Part shown: piece after piece, positions 26,851 through 35,891 of the stretch
Layout: every line of letters starts with the position of its first letter
Numbering within the stretch: the first letter of the stretch is position 1
From: Mesorhizobium sp.
GTDB taxonomy: Bacteria > Pseudomonadota > Alphaproteobacteria > Rhizobiales > Rhizobiaceae
DNA: 41,291 nt
Reading direction: 5' to 3'
NCBI RefSeq assembly: GCF_017306585.1
Contig: NZ_JAFKIC010000143.1
Span: 1 to 41,291, forward strand
The notes under the pieces: generated by a model
Database searches by the model: none
What the model saw: the letters and a program-made list of their open reading frames with translations, nothing else
What the model was told of the DNA's origin: nothing
Translations under genes and position numbers: made by a program

Positions 26851-29800
26851 TTGGCAGCATCCAATGAGGTCAGAACGGGGACTGCGTGTCGCAGTGCCGG
26901 CGAAATGGCTGGCCGTATCGCGTCGCTCCAATGGAGCGAGACCCCCATTGGATCCGCTGCATCCTGGCCGGTTGAACTGAAAACACTTGTCGACCTGATC
27001 CTGAATTCTGCTCAGCCCATGTTTGTTGCCTGGGGAGCGGAACGCATCTGGCTCTACAACGACGCCTTCATCCCAATCCTCGGCCGCAAGCACCCGACAG
27101 CTCTCGGCTTGCCAAGCCACCAGGTTTGGGCGGAAGCCTGGAACACGATCGGCCCCATGTTCGATCAAGTCTTCCAAGGCCAGCCCGTGCACATGCACGA
27201 CATCGAGATCCGGATCGACAAACGGGGCGAGCCCGAGGAAGCGCACTTCGCTTTCTCCTATAACCCGGTCCGAACATCAGAGGCCGACGCGGTCGGCGGC
27301 ATATTAGGCGTTTGCACTGAAACGACAGACAGGTTTCTTGCCGAAAGACGTGAGCGCCTGGCTGCCGAACGTCAGATCGGTCTCTTTGAACAGGCGCCCG
27401 GCTTCATCATCATCATGCGCGGGCCAGACCACGTCGTTGAATTCGTGAATGACGCCCATCGGGTAGTGTTCAACAGCGGCGGTTGGCTGGGAAACACGAT
27501 CCGCGAAGCTTTCCCAAGCCTCGAAGGACAAGGTTTTTTCGAAAGGCTGGACGAGGTCTTCAAAAGTGGCGAGCCTTTCGAGGCGCAGGGCGTTCCTGTT
27601 CGGTTTCGACGCCTGCCGGGCGGTCCCGAAGAGACCCGCTTTTTAACCTTCATCTACGCACCGCTCTATGATGGCGGCGGCACTGTGACGGGAATTTTCT
27701 GCGAGGGATTCGACGTCACGGAGACATACCGAGCGAGAAAGCGAAGCGCGGCGCTTGCCGACCTCGGTGAGGCCGTGCGGGAAATTGAAGATCCCGACGA
27801 CCTCGCCTATGCGGCGGCTGAGATCATTGGTCGCGAACTGGATGTCAGCCGCGCCGGCTACGGAACCATCGATCTGGCGCGCGAAACCATATCGATCGAG
27901 CGCGACTGGAACGCGCCCGGCATCAAGAGCCTCGCCGGCGTGCTGCATTTTCGCGACTATGGTTCCTATATCGATGACCTCAAACAAGGCATAACTGTCG
28001 TCTGCGAGGATGCTGACAAGGATGAGCGCACAAGCCACACCGCGCAAGCGCTGAAGGCAATCAGCGCCCAGTCATTCATCAACATGCCGGTCACAGAGCG
28101 GGGCGGCTTCGTGGCGCTGCTTTATCTCAACCATGATAGGCCCCGCCACTGGTCCGAGGAAGAGATCGGGTTCGTTCGCGAAATGGCCGAGCGCACCCGC
28201 ACGGCAGTCGAACGAAGGCGCGCCCAGGCGGAGTTGCTCCAGAATGAAAGCCGCCTGCGCTTCCTCGATGCTCTTGGGAAGGAAACGGCAAAAAGCACGA
28301 ACGCCGATACTATCCTTGAAATCACCACCAGGATGCTTGGGGAGCATCTTGGCGTAGCCATCTGTGCCTATGCCGACATGGAGGCCGATCAGGACCACTT
28401 TACCATCCGTGGAGACTGGCACCGACAGGGCTCGTCCAGCATCGTCGGCTATTATAGCCTGCAAGACTTCGGCAAGCTTGCCGTTCTCCGGCTTCGCCAA
28501 GGGCTGCCCCTGATCCTAAGTGACACTGGTGCGGAACTGCCGCCAGGAGAAGCCGCAGCGTTTGCGGCTATAGGCGTTGCCGCGACGATCTGCATGCCTC
28601 TCGTCAAGGAAGGACGCCTGACGGCGTTGATGGCCGTCCACGACAGCGCTCCACGTGCATGGACGCAGAACGAGCTTGCACTTCTCAACGAGGTCACCGA
28701 GCGCTCCTGGGCGCATATTGAAAGAGCAAGATCGGATCAAAGCGCGAAGGAGACAGCGGAAAGACTGAGCCTCGCCACCCAGGCAGCGGCAATCGGCACC
28801 TGGGACTACGATCCGGCCACCAGCCGGTTGCAGTGGGACAGGCAATGTCGGGCGCTGTTCGGCATCTTTTCCGACACAGAAGTCTCCTACGAAGGATCGT
28901 TTATCGCGGGCCTTCATCCAGAAGATCGGGAGCGAGCGGATCAGGCCGTTCGCAAGGCGCTGTCGCCGGAAGGCCCCGAACCTTTCAACATCGAGTACCG
29001 GACAGTCGGCCTCGAAGACGGCATCGAGCGATGGGTGGCTGCAAGCGGGCACGCAATTTTCGCCGGCGGTCAAGCCGTCCGTTTCATCGGTACCGTGATC
29101 GACATTTCCGGCCGCAAGAAAGCCGAGCGCAACCTAAAGATCATGAACGACACCGGTGCTGCTGTCGCAGCCGAGTTCGATCTCGACAAGATCGTTCAGA
29201 CGACGACAGATGCTGGCGTGCAGCTGTCTGGCGCCCAATTCGGCGCGTTCTTTTACAATGTTCTCGATGACCAGGGCGCCAGCTATATGCTTTATGCCCT
29301 CTCCGGTGCCTCGCGTTCGGCTTTTGAAAATTACCCCATGCCACGCGCCACGGCGGTGTTCGAACCGACCTTCATGGGAACCTCCGTGGTGCGATCGGAC
29401 GATATCCTGAAGGACCCGCGCTACGGCAACAACAAACCGCGCAACGGCATGCCGGAAGGGCATCTGCCTGTGCGCTCGTATCTCGCGGTGCCGGTTGTTT
29501 CGAATTCCGGCGAGGTTCTGGGCGGCCTGTTCTTCGGACACGCCGAGACCGGCAAGTTTCTGCCAGAACACGAAACCGCTCTCCTGGGGGTTGCCGGACA
29601 CGCGGCTACCGCAATCGACAATGCTCGACTGTTCCAGGCTGCCGAACGCGAACTTGCGGAAAGACGACGTGCCGAGGCCGCGCTGCAAACGCTAAACTCG
29701 ACGCTGGAACAACGAGTGATCGAGGAAGTTGCGGAGCGTTCGAAGGCAGAGGATCAGTTGCGCCAGGCGCAGAAAATGGAGGCTGTGGGCCAGCTTACAG

Positions 29801-30903
29801 GCGGCATAGCCCACGACTTCAACAATATGCTCGCAGTCATCATTGGAGGACTAAACCTGCTTAAACGCAAATTGTCTAAGGGCGAGACCGACGTTGAGCG
29901 GTTTGTCGAAGGCGCGATGGATGGCGCCCATCGCGCCGCGGCCCTGACACAGCGGTTGCTGGCGTTCTCACGCCAGCAACCGCTCAAGCCCGAGCCGATC
30001 AACGCCAACCGCCTGGTTGGCGGAATGACTGATCTCTTAGTCCGCACGCTGGGCGAGACGATAAAGGTCGAGACGGTTTTCGGCGCCGGCCTCTGGCAGG
30101 TCGAGGCAGATGCCAGCCAGTTGGAAAGCGCGCTGCTCAACCTGTCGGTCAACGCGCGCGACGCCATGCCCGCCGGCGGCAAGCTAACTATCGAGACGTC
30201 GAACGCCTATGTCGACGATCGATACGCGCGCGAGTCAGCCATCCCTGCGGGGCAGTTCGTGCTCATCGCGGTCACGGACACGGGCACGGGAATGCCTCCG
30301 GACGTTCTCGCCCGAGCATTCGATCCCTTCTACACCACTAAGAGCGTCGGCAAAGGGACCGGGCTCGGTCTCAGCCAAGTCTATGGATTCGTACGACAGT
30401 CAGGCGGAAATGTTAAAATCTATTCGGAACAGAATGTCGGCACGACCGTCAAGATCTACCTGCCAAGGCACTATGGCAGCGCCGAGCAAGCTGCGGACAA
30501 GACGCAGCCGAAGTCAATCGAGGGCGGCGTCCTGACTGAAATTATCATGGTGGTGGAGGACGAGGACCGTGTCCGCGCCGTCTCGGCCGAAGCATTGCGC
30601 GAACTTGGCTACACCGTCGTGGAGGCCAGCGGACCGGGTGAGGCGATCCACCTGATAGAGGCTGGACAGCCATTGTCCTTGCTGTTCACCGACGTGGTCA
30701 TGCCGGAGATGTCCGGGCGGCAACTCGTCGATATCCTGCGCAAGAAGAACCCGAAGCTGAAGGTTCTATATACTACCGGGTACACACGTAATGCCATCGT
30801 TCACAACGGCATTCTCGATCCAGGCACCCAGTTGCTGCCCAAACCATTTAACCTTGAAGACCTTGCAGCCAAGGTGAGATCGATCCTGGACGAGTTGTCA
30901 TAA
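26851..30903 (+). CDS. Large multi-PAS/GAF hybrid histidine kinase
   Basis: This cytoplasmic kinase of about 1350 residues has no membrane segment. In order it has a PAS-like domain (PMFVAWGAERIWLYNDAFIPILG), a second PAS (GFIIIMRGPDHVVEFVND), two GAF domains (from LADLGEAVREIEDP and LDALGKETAKST), a PAS_3 (AAIGTWDYDPATSRLQWD) and a third GAF (AAVAAEFDLDKIVQTTTDAG). A coiled coil, a HisKA with GGIAHDFNNMLAV, an HATPase (NARDAMP, GKGTGLGLSQVYGF) and a C-terminal receiver (LLFTDVVMPEMSG, LPKPF) follow. The start is uncertain. TTG 26851 has GGGGGA just upstream and gives the N-terminal extension usual before GEM; ATG 26905 is the alternative. It is a sensor that integrates several small-molecule or light signals. 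Confidence 0.9.
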   Translation: MAASNEVRTGTACRSAGEMAGRIASLQWSETPIGSAASWPVELKTLVDLILNSAQPMFVAWGAERIWLYNDAFIPILGRKHPTALGLPSHQVWAEAWNTIGPMFDQVFQGQPVHMHDIEIRIDKRGEPEEAHFAFSYNPVRTSEADAVGGILGVCTETTDRFLAERRERLAAERQIGLFEQAPGFIIIMRGPDHVVEFVNDAHRVVFNSGGWLGNTIREAFPSLEGQGFFERLDEVFKSGEPFEAQGVPVRFRRLPGGPEETRFLTFIYAPLYDGGGTVTGIFCEGFDVTETYRARKRSAALADLGEAVREIEDPDDLAYAAAEIIGRELDVSRAGYGTIDLARETISIERDWNAPGIKSLAGVLHFRDYGSYIDDLKQGITVVCEDADKDERTSHTAQALKAISAQSFINMPVTERGGFVALLYLNHDRPRHWSEEEIGFVREMAERTRTAVERRRAQAELLQNESRLRFLDALGKETAKSTNADTILEITTRMLGEHLGVAICAYADMEADQDHFTIRGDWHRQGSSSIVGYYSLQDFGKLAVLRLRQGLPLILSDTGAELPPGEAAAFAAIGVAATICMPLVKEGRLTALMAVHDSAPRAWTQNELALLNEVTERSWAHIERARSDQSAKETAERLSLATQAAAIGTWDYDPATSRLQWDRQCRALFGIFSDTEVSYEGSFIAGLHPEDRERADQAVRKALSPEGPEPFNIEYRTVGLEDGIERWVAASGHAIFAGGQAVRFIGTVIDISGRKKAERNLKIMNDTGAAVAAEFDLDKIVQTTTDAGVQLSGAQFGAFFYNVLDDQGASYMLYALSGASRSAFENYPMPRATAVFEPTFMGTSVVRSDDILKDPRYGNNKPRNGMPEGHLPVRSYLAVPVVSNSGEVLGGLFFGHAETGKFLPEHETALLGVAGHAATAIDNARLFQAAERELAERRRAEAALQTLNSTLEQRVIEEVAERSKAEDQLRQAQKMEAVGQLTGGIAHDFNNMLAVIIGGLNLLKRKLSKGETDVERFVEGAMDGAHRAAALTQRLLAFSRQQPLKPEPINANRLVGGMTDLLVRTLGETIKVETVFGAGLWQVEADASQLESALLNLSVNARDAMPAGGKLTIETSNAYVDDRYARESAIPAGQFVLIAVTDTGTGMPPDVLARAFDPFYTTKSVGKGTGLGLSQVYGFVRQSGGNVKIYSEQNVGTTVKIYLPRHYGSAEQAADKTQPKSIEGGVLTEIIMVVEDEDRVRAVSAEALRELGYTVVEASGPGEAIHLIEAGQPLSLLFTDVVMPEMSGRQLVDILRKKNPKLKVLYTTGYTRNAIVHNGILDPGTQLLPKPFNLEDLAAKVRSILDELS

Positions 30904-31146
30904 AAGAGTAGAGCATTGGTATGCTGGAGAGGATTTGCGAGCCAAGGAATGCGGCAACGCTGCCCCATCTGCATACCAGAGCACAGCCGTACGGAAGAAT
31001 GACATCCAGTCAGCTTCCTTGGCAAACGGGCAGCGTCACTGTCACAAATAGCGGTCGCAAATTCTGCTTCTGCCCATGGGCGCGAGCTTCGCAAACCTTG
31101 CGGTAAAGCGACGAGTGCCTAACGCCTGCTAACCCTTGTCGGCAAG

Positions 31147-31398
31147 TCAGCGAGCCGATTTCTTTTTAGTGGCAGGTTTTGACTGACCGGATTTGCTCTT
31201 CGATGCGGCGTCCTTGGAATGTGCCGCCATCGCGGGCGCGGCGCCGGTCGTCTTCACGGTCGCCGACTTTCCAGCAGCAGCAGTTTTAGCTACGGCCTTG
31301 GCAGGCCGCGCCTTCTTGGCCGGTGCCTTTTTGGGCGCAACCCTCTGCGGCTGATCTTTCGAGGAGAACAGCCCCGCGATGCTATCGATGATTGACAT
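31147..31398 (-). CDS. Small lysine/alanine-rich basic protein
   Basis: This 83-residue protein starts MSIIDSIAGLFSSKDQ, then becomes a Lys/Ala/Pro-rich tail (KKAPAKKARPAKAVAKTAAAGKSA, later KPATKKKSAR) like histone H1 or bacterial AlgP/HupB tails. Such tails bind nucleic acid non-specifically, so a DNA- or RNA-compacting role in stress is possible. GGAGGG 8 nt upstream fixes ATG 31398. A minus-strand GGAAC (31450-31454) with CATT at 17-nt spacing is a weak EcfG-like candidate just upstream. Function is inferred from composition only. Confidence 0.7.
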   Translation of the reverse strand: MSIIDSIAGLFSSKDQPQRVAPKKAPAKKARPAKAVAKTAAAGKSATVKTTGAAPAMAAHSKDAASKSKSGQSKPATKKKSAR

Positions 31399-31426
31399 AA
31401 CAATTCCCTCCATTTGAATTCGATCA

Positions 31427-31642
31427 TCAATGCCGGATGACCCGCACGAGTTCCATTAGGCTCGCGAGCCAAGGTATTAAGTGGAGGCGCTTCTGCTGTC
31501 CAATACAGCCAACACCGACTTCGTTGAGCTTTCGCGCAAGCATGCTGCGCTGCTCACGATCCGTATCCGAAAGGATTTGACCGGAGCGCGAGCCAATAAT
31601 GTGGCCGAAAACGGTTGAAGCGATAGTTAGCCACTTCGCCAT
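31427..31642 (-). CDS. Possible small hypothetical protein
   Basis: A 71-codon frame containing WLTIASTVFGHIIGSRSGQ and DREQRSMLARKLNEVGVG. It has reasonable codon use but a weak ribosome site and no recognised family. It lies between the csbD terminator and the basic-protein gene, 28 nt before the latter, so the two could be an operon. It may also be a chance frame. Confidence 0.3.
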   Translation of the reverse strand: MAKWLTIASTVFGHIIGSRSGQILSDTDREQRSMLARKLNEVGVGCIGQQKRLHLIPWLASLMELVRVIRH

Positions 31643-31676
31643 CACCGCACTGCTACAAATTGCGATCGATCGGCTC

Positions 31677-31709
31677 AAAAAAGAGAGCCCGCGTTTTGGT
31701 CGGGCTCTC
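31677..31709 (-). terminator. Rho-independent terminator after csbD
   Basis: On the minus strand a perfect 9-bp stem (gagagcccg/cgggctctc) is followed by six T residues. It lies 45 nt after the csbD stop. It is the clearest intrinsic terminator in the window. Confidence 0.88.
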
Positions 31710-31753
31710 GTCTTTGTGGACATGACTTGAAGCTACAGCAGTCAGGCCGGATG

Positions 31754-31945
31754 TCAGGTTTTGTCGACGATCTTTTTCACTGCGTCCTTGACGTCGCCCT
31801 TGGCAACTTGCGCATTGCCCTTGGCTTCCTGCACAGCGCCCTTCGCCTGTTCTTCATGGTTGCCAATGGCGCGACCGGCGGCCTGCCGAGCCTTTCCTGC
31901 AATCTCGTTTGCAGTGCCTTTGATCTTGTCTGTCGTGCTGCTCAT
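31754..31945 (-). CDS. CsbD family stress protein
   Basis: This 63-residue protein starts MSSTTDKIKGTANEIAGKARQ and continues with QAKGAVQEAKGNAQVAKGDVKDAVKKIVDKT, the repetitive KG-A-ext pattern of the CsbD family. Members are small, abundant and induced by general stress; the molecular role is unknown. GGAG 8 nt upstream fixes ATG 31945. A minus-strand GGAAC-N16-CATT lies 28-52 nt upstream, and an intrinsic terminator ends the transcript, so csbD is a single-gene unit. Confidence 0.92.
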   Translation of the reverse strand: MSSTTDKIKGTANEIAGKARQAAGRAIGNHEEQAKGAVQEAKGNAQVAKGDVKDAVKKIVDKT

Positions 31946-31972
31946 ATCGAGTCTCCGGTTGCGATGCAGACA

Positions 31973-31997
31973 AATGCGTTGGTTGCGACAAAGTTCC
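31973..31997 (-). promoter_or_regulatory. Probable EcfG promoter of csbD with variant -10
   Basis: On the minus strand GGAAC (31993-31997), 16 nt, CATT (31973-31976). The -35 is exact and the -10 has one mismatch from CGTT. Confidence 0.45.
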
Positions 31998-32039
31998 CGC
32001 CCGTCAAATCTCACTGCGCCAGATGATCCAGTTCCGATT

Positions 32040-32064
32040 GGAACGGGTTCAAGGCCTTCACGTT
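32040..32064 (+). promoter_or_regulatory. EcfG promoter, divergent from csbD
   Basis: GGAAC (32040-32044), 16 nt, CGTT (32061-32064): exact consensus on the plus strand, 32 nt before ATG 32097. Confidence 0.68.
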
Positions 32065-32096
32065 GTATGTCGGAAAATTTCGAGGGCGCCATTACC

Positions 32097-32318
32097 ATGG
32101 TCATGTTCAACGACGCGGAACTCAAGCTGATCGCGGAGGGCGCCAGACCTAGCGACGAAAAAGTCCTGCTGATTATCGCTGCCCAGAACCGCTTCAGCGT
32201 CGATCCGGCGCGCCGGACTCCGAGCGCAAGCTCGTTGGCCGAACCCAATCCGCAGCCAAAATCCAGGCGCCTTGCATTCGTTATAGGACGATTGATCCAA
32301 GTTTTAATGGGTCGATGA
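32097..32318 (+). CDS. Small hypothetical protein behind an EcfG promoter
   Basis: This 73-residue product (MVMFNDAELKLIAEGARPSDEKVLLIIAAQNRF, then a Pro/Ser/Arg-rich middle and RLAFVIGRLIQVLMGR) is not a family I recognise. The frame is open from further upstream. The start is placed at 32097 because a transcript from the exact EcfG promoter would begin near 32071, after the earlier ATG at 32067, and GAGGG lies 10 nt before 32097. The divergent layout with csbD supports a real stress-induced gene. A minus-strand frame over the same bases looks less protein-like. Confidence 0.5.
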   Translation: MVMFNDAELKLIAEGARPSDEKVLLIIAAQNRFSVDPARRTPSASSLAEPNPQPKSRRLAFVIGRLIQVLMGR

Positions 32319-32509
32319 AAACTGCTGAAAGCTTTTGCGCCATCGCGCGTCCCACGTACAACACCAGGGTCCAGAAATTGTGCATATCGGACACGAACCG
32401 GATCACGCTTTCCATTGAAGCTAGACCGAAGTAGCAAGCGCCACTCTCTTCTGTCATCGCACGGAAATATGAAGCGGGCCAGGTTGGCCCCATCGATGAA
32501 TGGCCGGAC

Positions 32510-33589
32510 CTAAGCGTTTACCGCAACCGAACGCCTGAATACGATTTTGACCCTGGTGCCCTCGCCCAGTGTCGAATCGACCTTGAACTGCGCCTTGGCG
32601 TTTTCAGTCAACGAGCGCGCGATCAACGCTCCGAGCTTGCCAGGCTTGGGCCATGTCTCGCCCGTTGGTAGCCCGACGCCGTCGTCCGCCACGGTAATTT
32701 GGCAGCCATCGCCATCAACGACGCTGTGCAGCGTTATCGTACCGCCATCTCGTCCCTTGAAGGCATGTTTCAGCGCGTTTGTGAGTAGCTCATTCACCAC
32801 CAGCCCTGTCGGCATCGCAACATTTATCGACACTGGGTAGGTATCCACTTTCATGTCGAGCCGAATGCCTTCGACCGCATGTGACGCCATGACGGCCGAC
32901 GCGATCTGGCTGAGATAGATGCCGAGGTCCACCTCGTCTTTTTGCTCGTCGGCCGACAGTGCCTGATACAGAATTGCCAATGCATCGACACGGCCCGCCA
33001 ATCGTTCGAATCGCTTTTGGTCCGGCTCGGTCGCGTTTCGGGTTTCCATGCGGATAAGGGCTGTGATCATCTGAAGATTGTTCTTCACGCGGTGCTGCAG
33101 TTCACGCAGAAGGGTATCCTTCTCGCGGATCTTCTCCTCGGCGGACCGCTCCGTCTCTGCTCCACCGTGAGACGATACGTCGACAAGCGCCACGAGCCGG
33201 AAGCAGCTTTTGCCATTGTCGTCGACAATCACATTCGAATAGGCATCGACGACAGGCGCGGGCTCATCGCCGCGATCGAGACGAAACGTGCCAACAAAAT
33301 CATTCTCTGTCAGAACGGCTTCGGACAGCGCCTGTTGCTGACCAATTCCTGTGCCGGAAAGTGCGGCCCAATTTTTCTGGGAAAGGGTAGCCGCGCTGAG
33401 GCCAGAGAGGCTCTCGAATTCCGGATTGGCATATACGACCCGTTCTTTTGCGTTCAGGTCCGACACAGCTATGGCGATCGGCACCTGATCGAGAAATTTC
33501 TTGAACTGCTCGCTTTCCAGCGCTGTGGCTAGGTCCGGCGTATCGAGCAATTGGTCGACCGCGTCGGCTTTTTCCGGATCGGATGTCAT
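32510..33589 (-). CDS. PAS-HisKA_2 histidine kinase
   Basis: This 359-residue cytoplasmic sensor kinase has a PAS domain at about 30-140 (FKKFLDQVPIAIAVSDLNAKERVVYANPEFESLSG). HisKA_2 has His167 in LLRELQHRVKNNLQMITALIRMETR. The HATPase shows LVVNELLTNALKHAF and DDGVGLP. HisKA_2 kinases and HWE kinases share this HRVKN core and are the usual inputs to the PhyR general stress pathway. The start at 33589 gives a natural N-terminus (MTSDPEKADAV) although its ribosome site is poor; the open frame runs to 33739. The stop lies about 190 nt from the plus-strand small ORF. Confidence 0.9.
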   Translation of the reverse strand: MTSDPEKADAVDQLLDTPDLATALESEQFKKFLDQVPIAIAVSDLNAKERVVYANPEFESLSGLSAATLSQKNWAALSGTGIGQQQALSEAVLTENDFVGTFRLDRGDEPAPVVDAYSNVIVDDNGKSCFRLVALVDVSSHGGAETERSAEEKIREKDTLLRELQHRVKNNLQMITALIRMETRNATEPDQKRFERLAGRVDALAILYQALSADEQKDEVDLGIYLSQIASAVMASHAVEGIRLDMKVDTYPVSINVAMPTGLVVNELLTNALKHAFKGRDGGTITLHSVVDGDGCQITVADDGVGLPTGETWPKPGKLGALIARSLTENAKAQFKVDSTLGEGTRVKIVFRRSVAVNA

Positions 33590-33886
33590 TTGGGGCGCGT
33601 AATCCACATTCGCAGTATCAGTAACAGTCCTGAACCTTGGCCGCCATCGCCAAGACGCTGGATAATTCCACGACGGGTAATGCGTCGGAGCAGCTTGCCA
33701 AGGGCATCCGCGCTGAGCAAAGCTTGTCGTGTCGAACATATCGCAGCGCCAAGCGTTCGGACCAAGTTACACGCCGGCGCTGATTTTTATCGCGCATCCC
33801 GCTTATCCCGACTATCACTAGGCAGCGCTACATAGCCACCGGCTTCTGAAATCAGGGAGGTCGGGCGGAGATCTGGAAGATTGGGC

Positions 33887-34546
33887 ATGGTGGCGGGACG
33901 CCTCAAAGCACTGCTTCACCCTGCATTTCTCTTACGTTCGTTGCCAATGGTGGCGGCGCTTGCCATCAGTTGCTTCATCACGTTCGAGTTCAACGCCGCC
34001 GCGCGGGAGGCGCACTCGATGGTCGAGCATTCGATGAGCGCGCTTGCGGCGATGGATCAGGTGCTGTCATTGCTTCAAGATGCGGAAACAGGTCAGCGCG
34101 GCTATATCGTTACCGGCGATGACGCGTATCTTGCGCCCTATCGAGCCGCTCTCCACGGGATCGAACCTGGCTTGCAGCGCCTGGATCTCTTGATCATGAA
34201 AAATACCGCTCAGCATGACAGCGTGGAACGGCTGCGCGCAATCTCTGCCCGTAAGCTGGCAGAAATGAAGGACGTCATCGACGTTCGGCGGCAACAGGGT
34301 CTGCAAGCGGCCGCAAATCAAGTTGCTCTCAATGTCGGCAAGACGGAAATGGACGAACTGCGTGGCGAGATCGGGGAAATGAAGGCTCGTGAAACCACCA
34401 TCCTGCGCGACAAGGAAAATCTGGTAGAAGCACGCAATGACCGGATTGTGATTATTTCGATTGTAGCTCTCCTCATCAGCCTTGCCGGAAGGCTTGCCTC
34501 ATCGCTTATAAGGGTCCCCTCGCAGTTCCGACGAAACGGCTCCTGA
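33887..34546 (+). CDS. CHASE3 membrane protein without output domain
   Basis: This 219-residue protein has TM1 at about 15-36, a CHASE3 domain with [21 protein letters not shown] and IDVRRQQGLQAAANQV, and TM2 near 185-205. It then ends within about 15 residues, with no kinase, cyclase or methyl-accepting region. ATG 33887 has GGAAG 8 nt upstream; a TTG at 33881 is also in frame. It may be a truncated receptor kinase or a free-standing sensory subunit. It shares the QDAETGQRG signature with the CHASE3 domain of the hybrid kinase at 23008-26442. No kinase follows on the same strand. Confidence 0.82.
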   Translation: MVAGRLKALLHPAFLLRSLPMVAALAISCFITFEFNAAAREAHSMVEHSMSALAAMDQVLSLLQDAETGQRGYIVTGDDAYLAPYRAALHGIEPGLQRLDLLIMKNTAQHDSVERLRAISARKLAEMKDVIDVRRQQGLQAAANQVALNVGKTEMDELRGEIGEMKARETTILRDKENLVEARNDRIVIISIVALLISLAGRLASSLIRVPSQFRRNGS

Positions 34547-34583
34547 CCTTGCCAAGCTGTGTCGCGGTTTTCGATCCGTCCTG

Positions 34584-35801
34584 TTAATCCTTGCAGGCTG
34601 GCCGAAGAATTTTGGCAAACGCCAGCCAAAGAGCCAGTGAGCCCAAGGCGAAACCACCGAGGATCACGAACGCGGGGCTGTAGCCTATTTCCTGGGCTAT
34701 CCAGCCACCGATTGCGGGACTGAGCGACGCGCCAAGACCTTGCACGGTAATGACCGCCCCTTGCCCGACATTGACGCGTCCCGTCCCATTGAGAATCCGG
34801 GCAACAAGGCCCGGCACCGCGACGCTCTGCAGCCCCGCGCCGATCCCGTCGAGCATCTGGACCGGGTAGACACCCCAGTGCTGCAGCACGATGGCGGCGA
34901 TCAGGCCCCTGATTGGCAAAGCCAAGAACGAGATCAGCATGATCAGCCAATAACCCTCCTTCTCGGCAAAGCGCATGGCGAGCAGGGAGACAACGATCAT
35001 AACGGCCTGCGCGACCACGATGGTCATGGCGACAAAGCCAGCCGGATCACTGTTGGTCTTGTTCACCACCGCCAGACCATAGAGAGGGAGCATGGCCCCG
35101 TTTCCGAGATGGAAGAAGGCAAGAGCGGCAGCAAGGATCAGCAACGGCTTGCATTCCAGCAAAACCCTTAATCCGCCGGCTTTTTCGCCCTCGGATGTGC
35201 CCTCTTTCATGCCGCGGGCTGCCCTGTCGTCGATGGACTTGGATGGGATCATCAGCACAGAGGCAATCGAAAGCCCACCGAATATCGCCGCGAGCAGAAA
35301 GACGGCCGGGAACCCGAACTTCCAGCCAAGGATGCCGGAAAGACCGGCGCCAACCAGGTTTCCGGCATGATTAAAGGCCTGGTTGCGTCCGTTCTGGCGA
35401 TTGAACCCTGCCTGGCGCACCATGCCAAGCGTGATGCCAGCAACGGCCGGGCCAATGGCGGCGCCAGCCACTGCCGTCGCCACCTGGGAAGCGGCGACCA
35501 GCCAGAACTCTTGCGAAAGCAAGATCAGTGCCGACGCCAATACCGTGAAGATACCTGGAATGACGACGTAAAGCCGTTTGTGCGAGGTGGCGTCGACCAT
35601 CGCGCCTGCTGGCGCCGTCATCAGCATGCCGGCGACGCCACCGATGGTCATCACCGTTCCGATCGGGCCGCTCTGCCAGCCATGCGCCAGCAGGAAGACA
35701 CCGAGAAAAGGCCCGATGCCAGCCTGCATGTCGGCCATGAAAAAATTCAAGGCCTGAAGCGGCCAGATGCCCTTTGCCGGACTGGCGGACTTCTTGTCCA
35801 T
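34584..35801 (-). CDS. MFS transporter
   Basis: This 405-residue inner-membrane major facilitator has about twelve hydrophobic helices. The loop 2-3 signature GAMVDATSHKRLYVV corresponds to the MFS motif A region, and a charged central loop (SKSIDDRAARGMKEGTSEGEKAGG) divides the halves. It resembles uncharacterised alphaproteobacterial drug- or metabolite-efflux MFS proteins. No substrate can be inferred. It converges with the CHASE3 gene (37 nt between stops) and stands alone on its strand; the next upstream gene ends at 35892. Confidence 0.88.
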   Translation of the reverse strand: MDKKSASPAKGIWPLQALNFFMADMQAGIGPFLGVFLLAHGWQSGPIGTVMTIGGVAGMLMTAPAGAMVDATSHKRLYVVIPGIFTVLASALILLSQEFWLVAASQVATAVAGAAIGPAVAGITLGMVRQAGFNRQNGRNQAFNHAGNLVGAGLSGILGWKFGFPAVFLLAAIFGGLSIASVLMIPSKSIDDRAARGMKEGTSEGEKAGGLRVLLECKPLLILAAALAFFHLGNGAMLPLYGLAVVNKTNSDPAGFVAMTIVVAQAVMIVVSLLAMRFAEKEGYWLIMLISFLALPIRGLIAAIVLQHWGVYPVQMLDGIGAGLQSVAVPGLVARILNGTGRVNVGQGAVITVQGLGASLSPAIGGWIAQEIGYSPAFVILGGFALGSLALWLAFAKILRPACKD

Positions 35802-35891
35802 TATGGTCGCTTTCGCTCACAATTCATTCAGCGCAACACGCCCACGCAAGGCAGGCGTGTTGCGCCGGGCCAAGCTGGAAGTCTAACTCGG

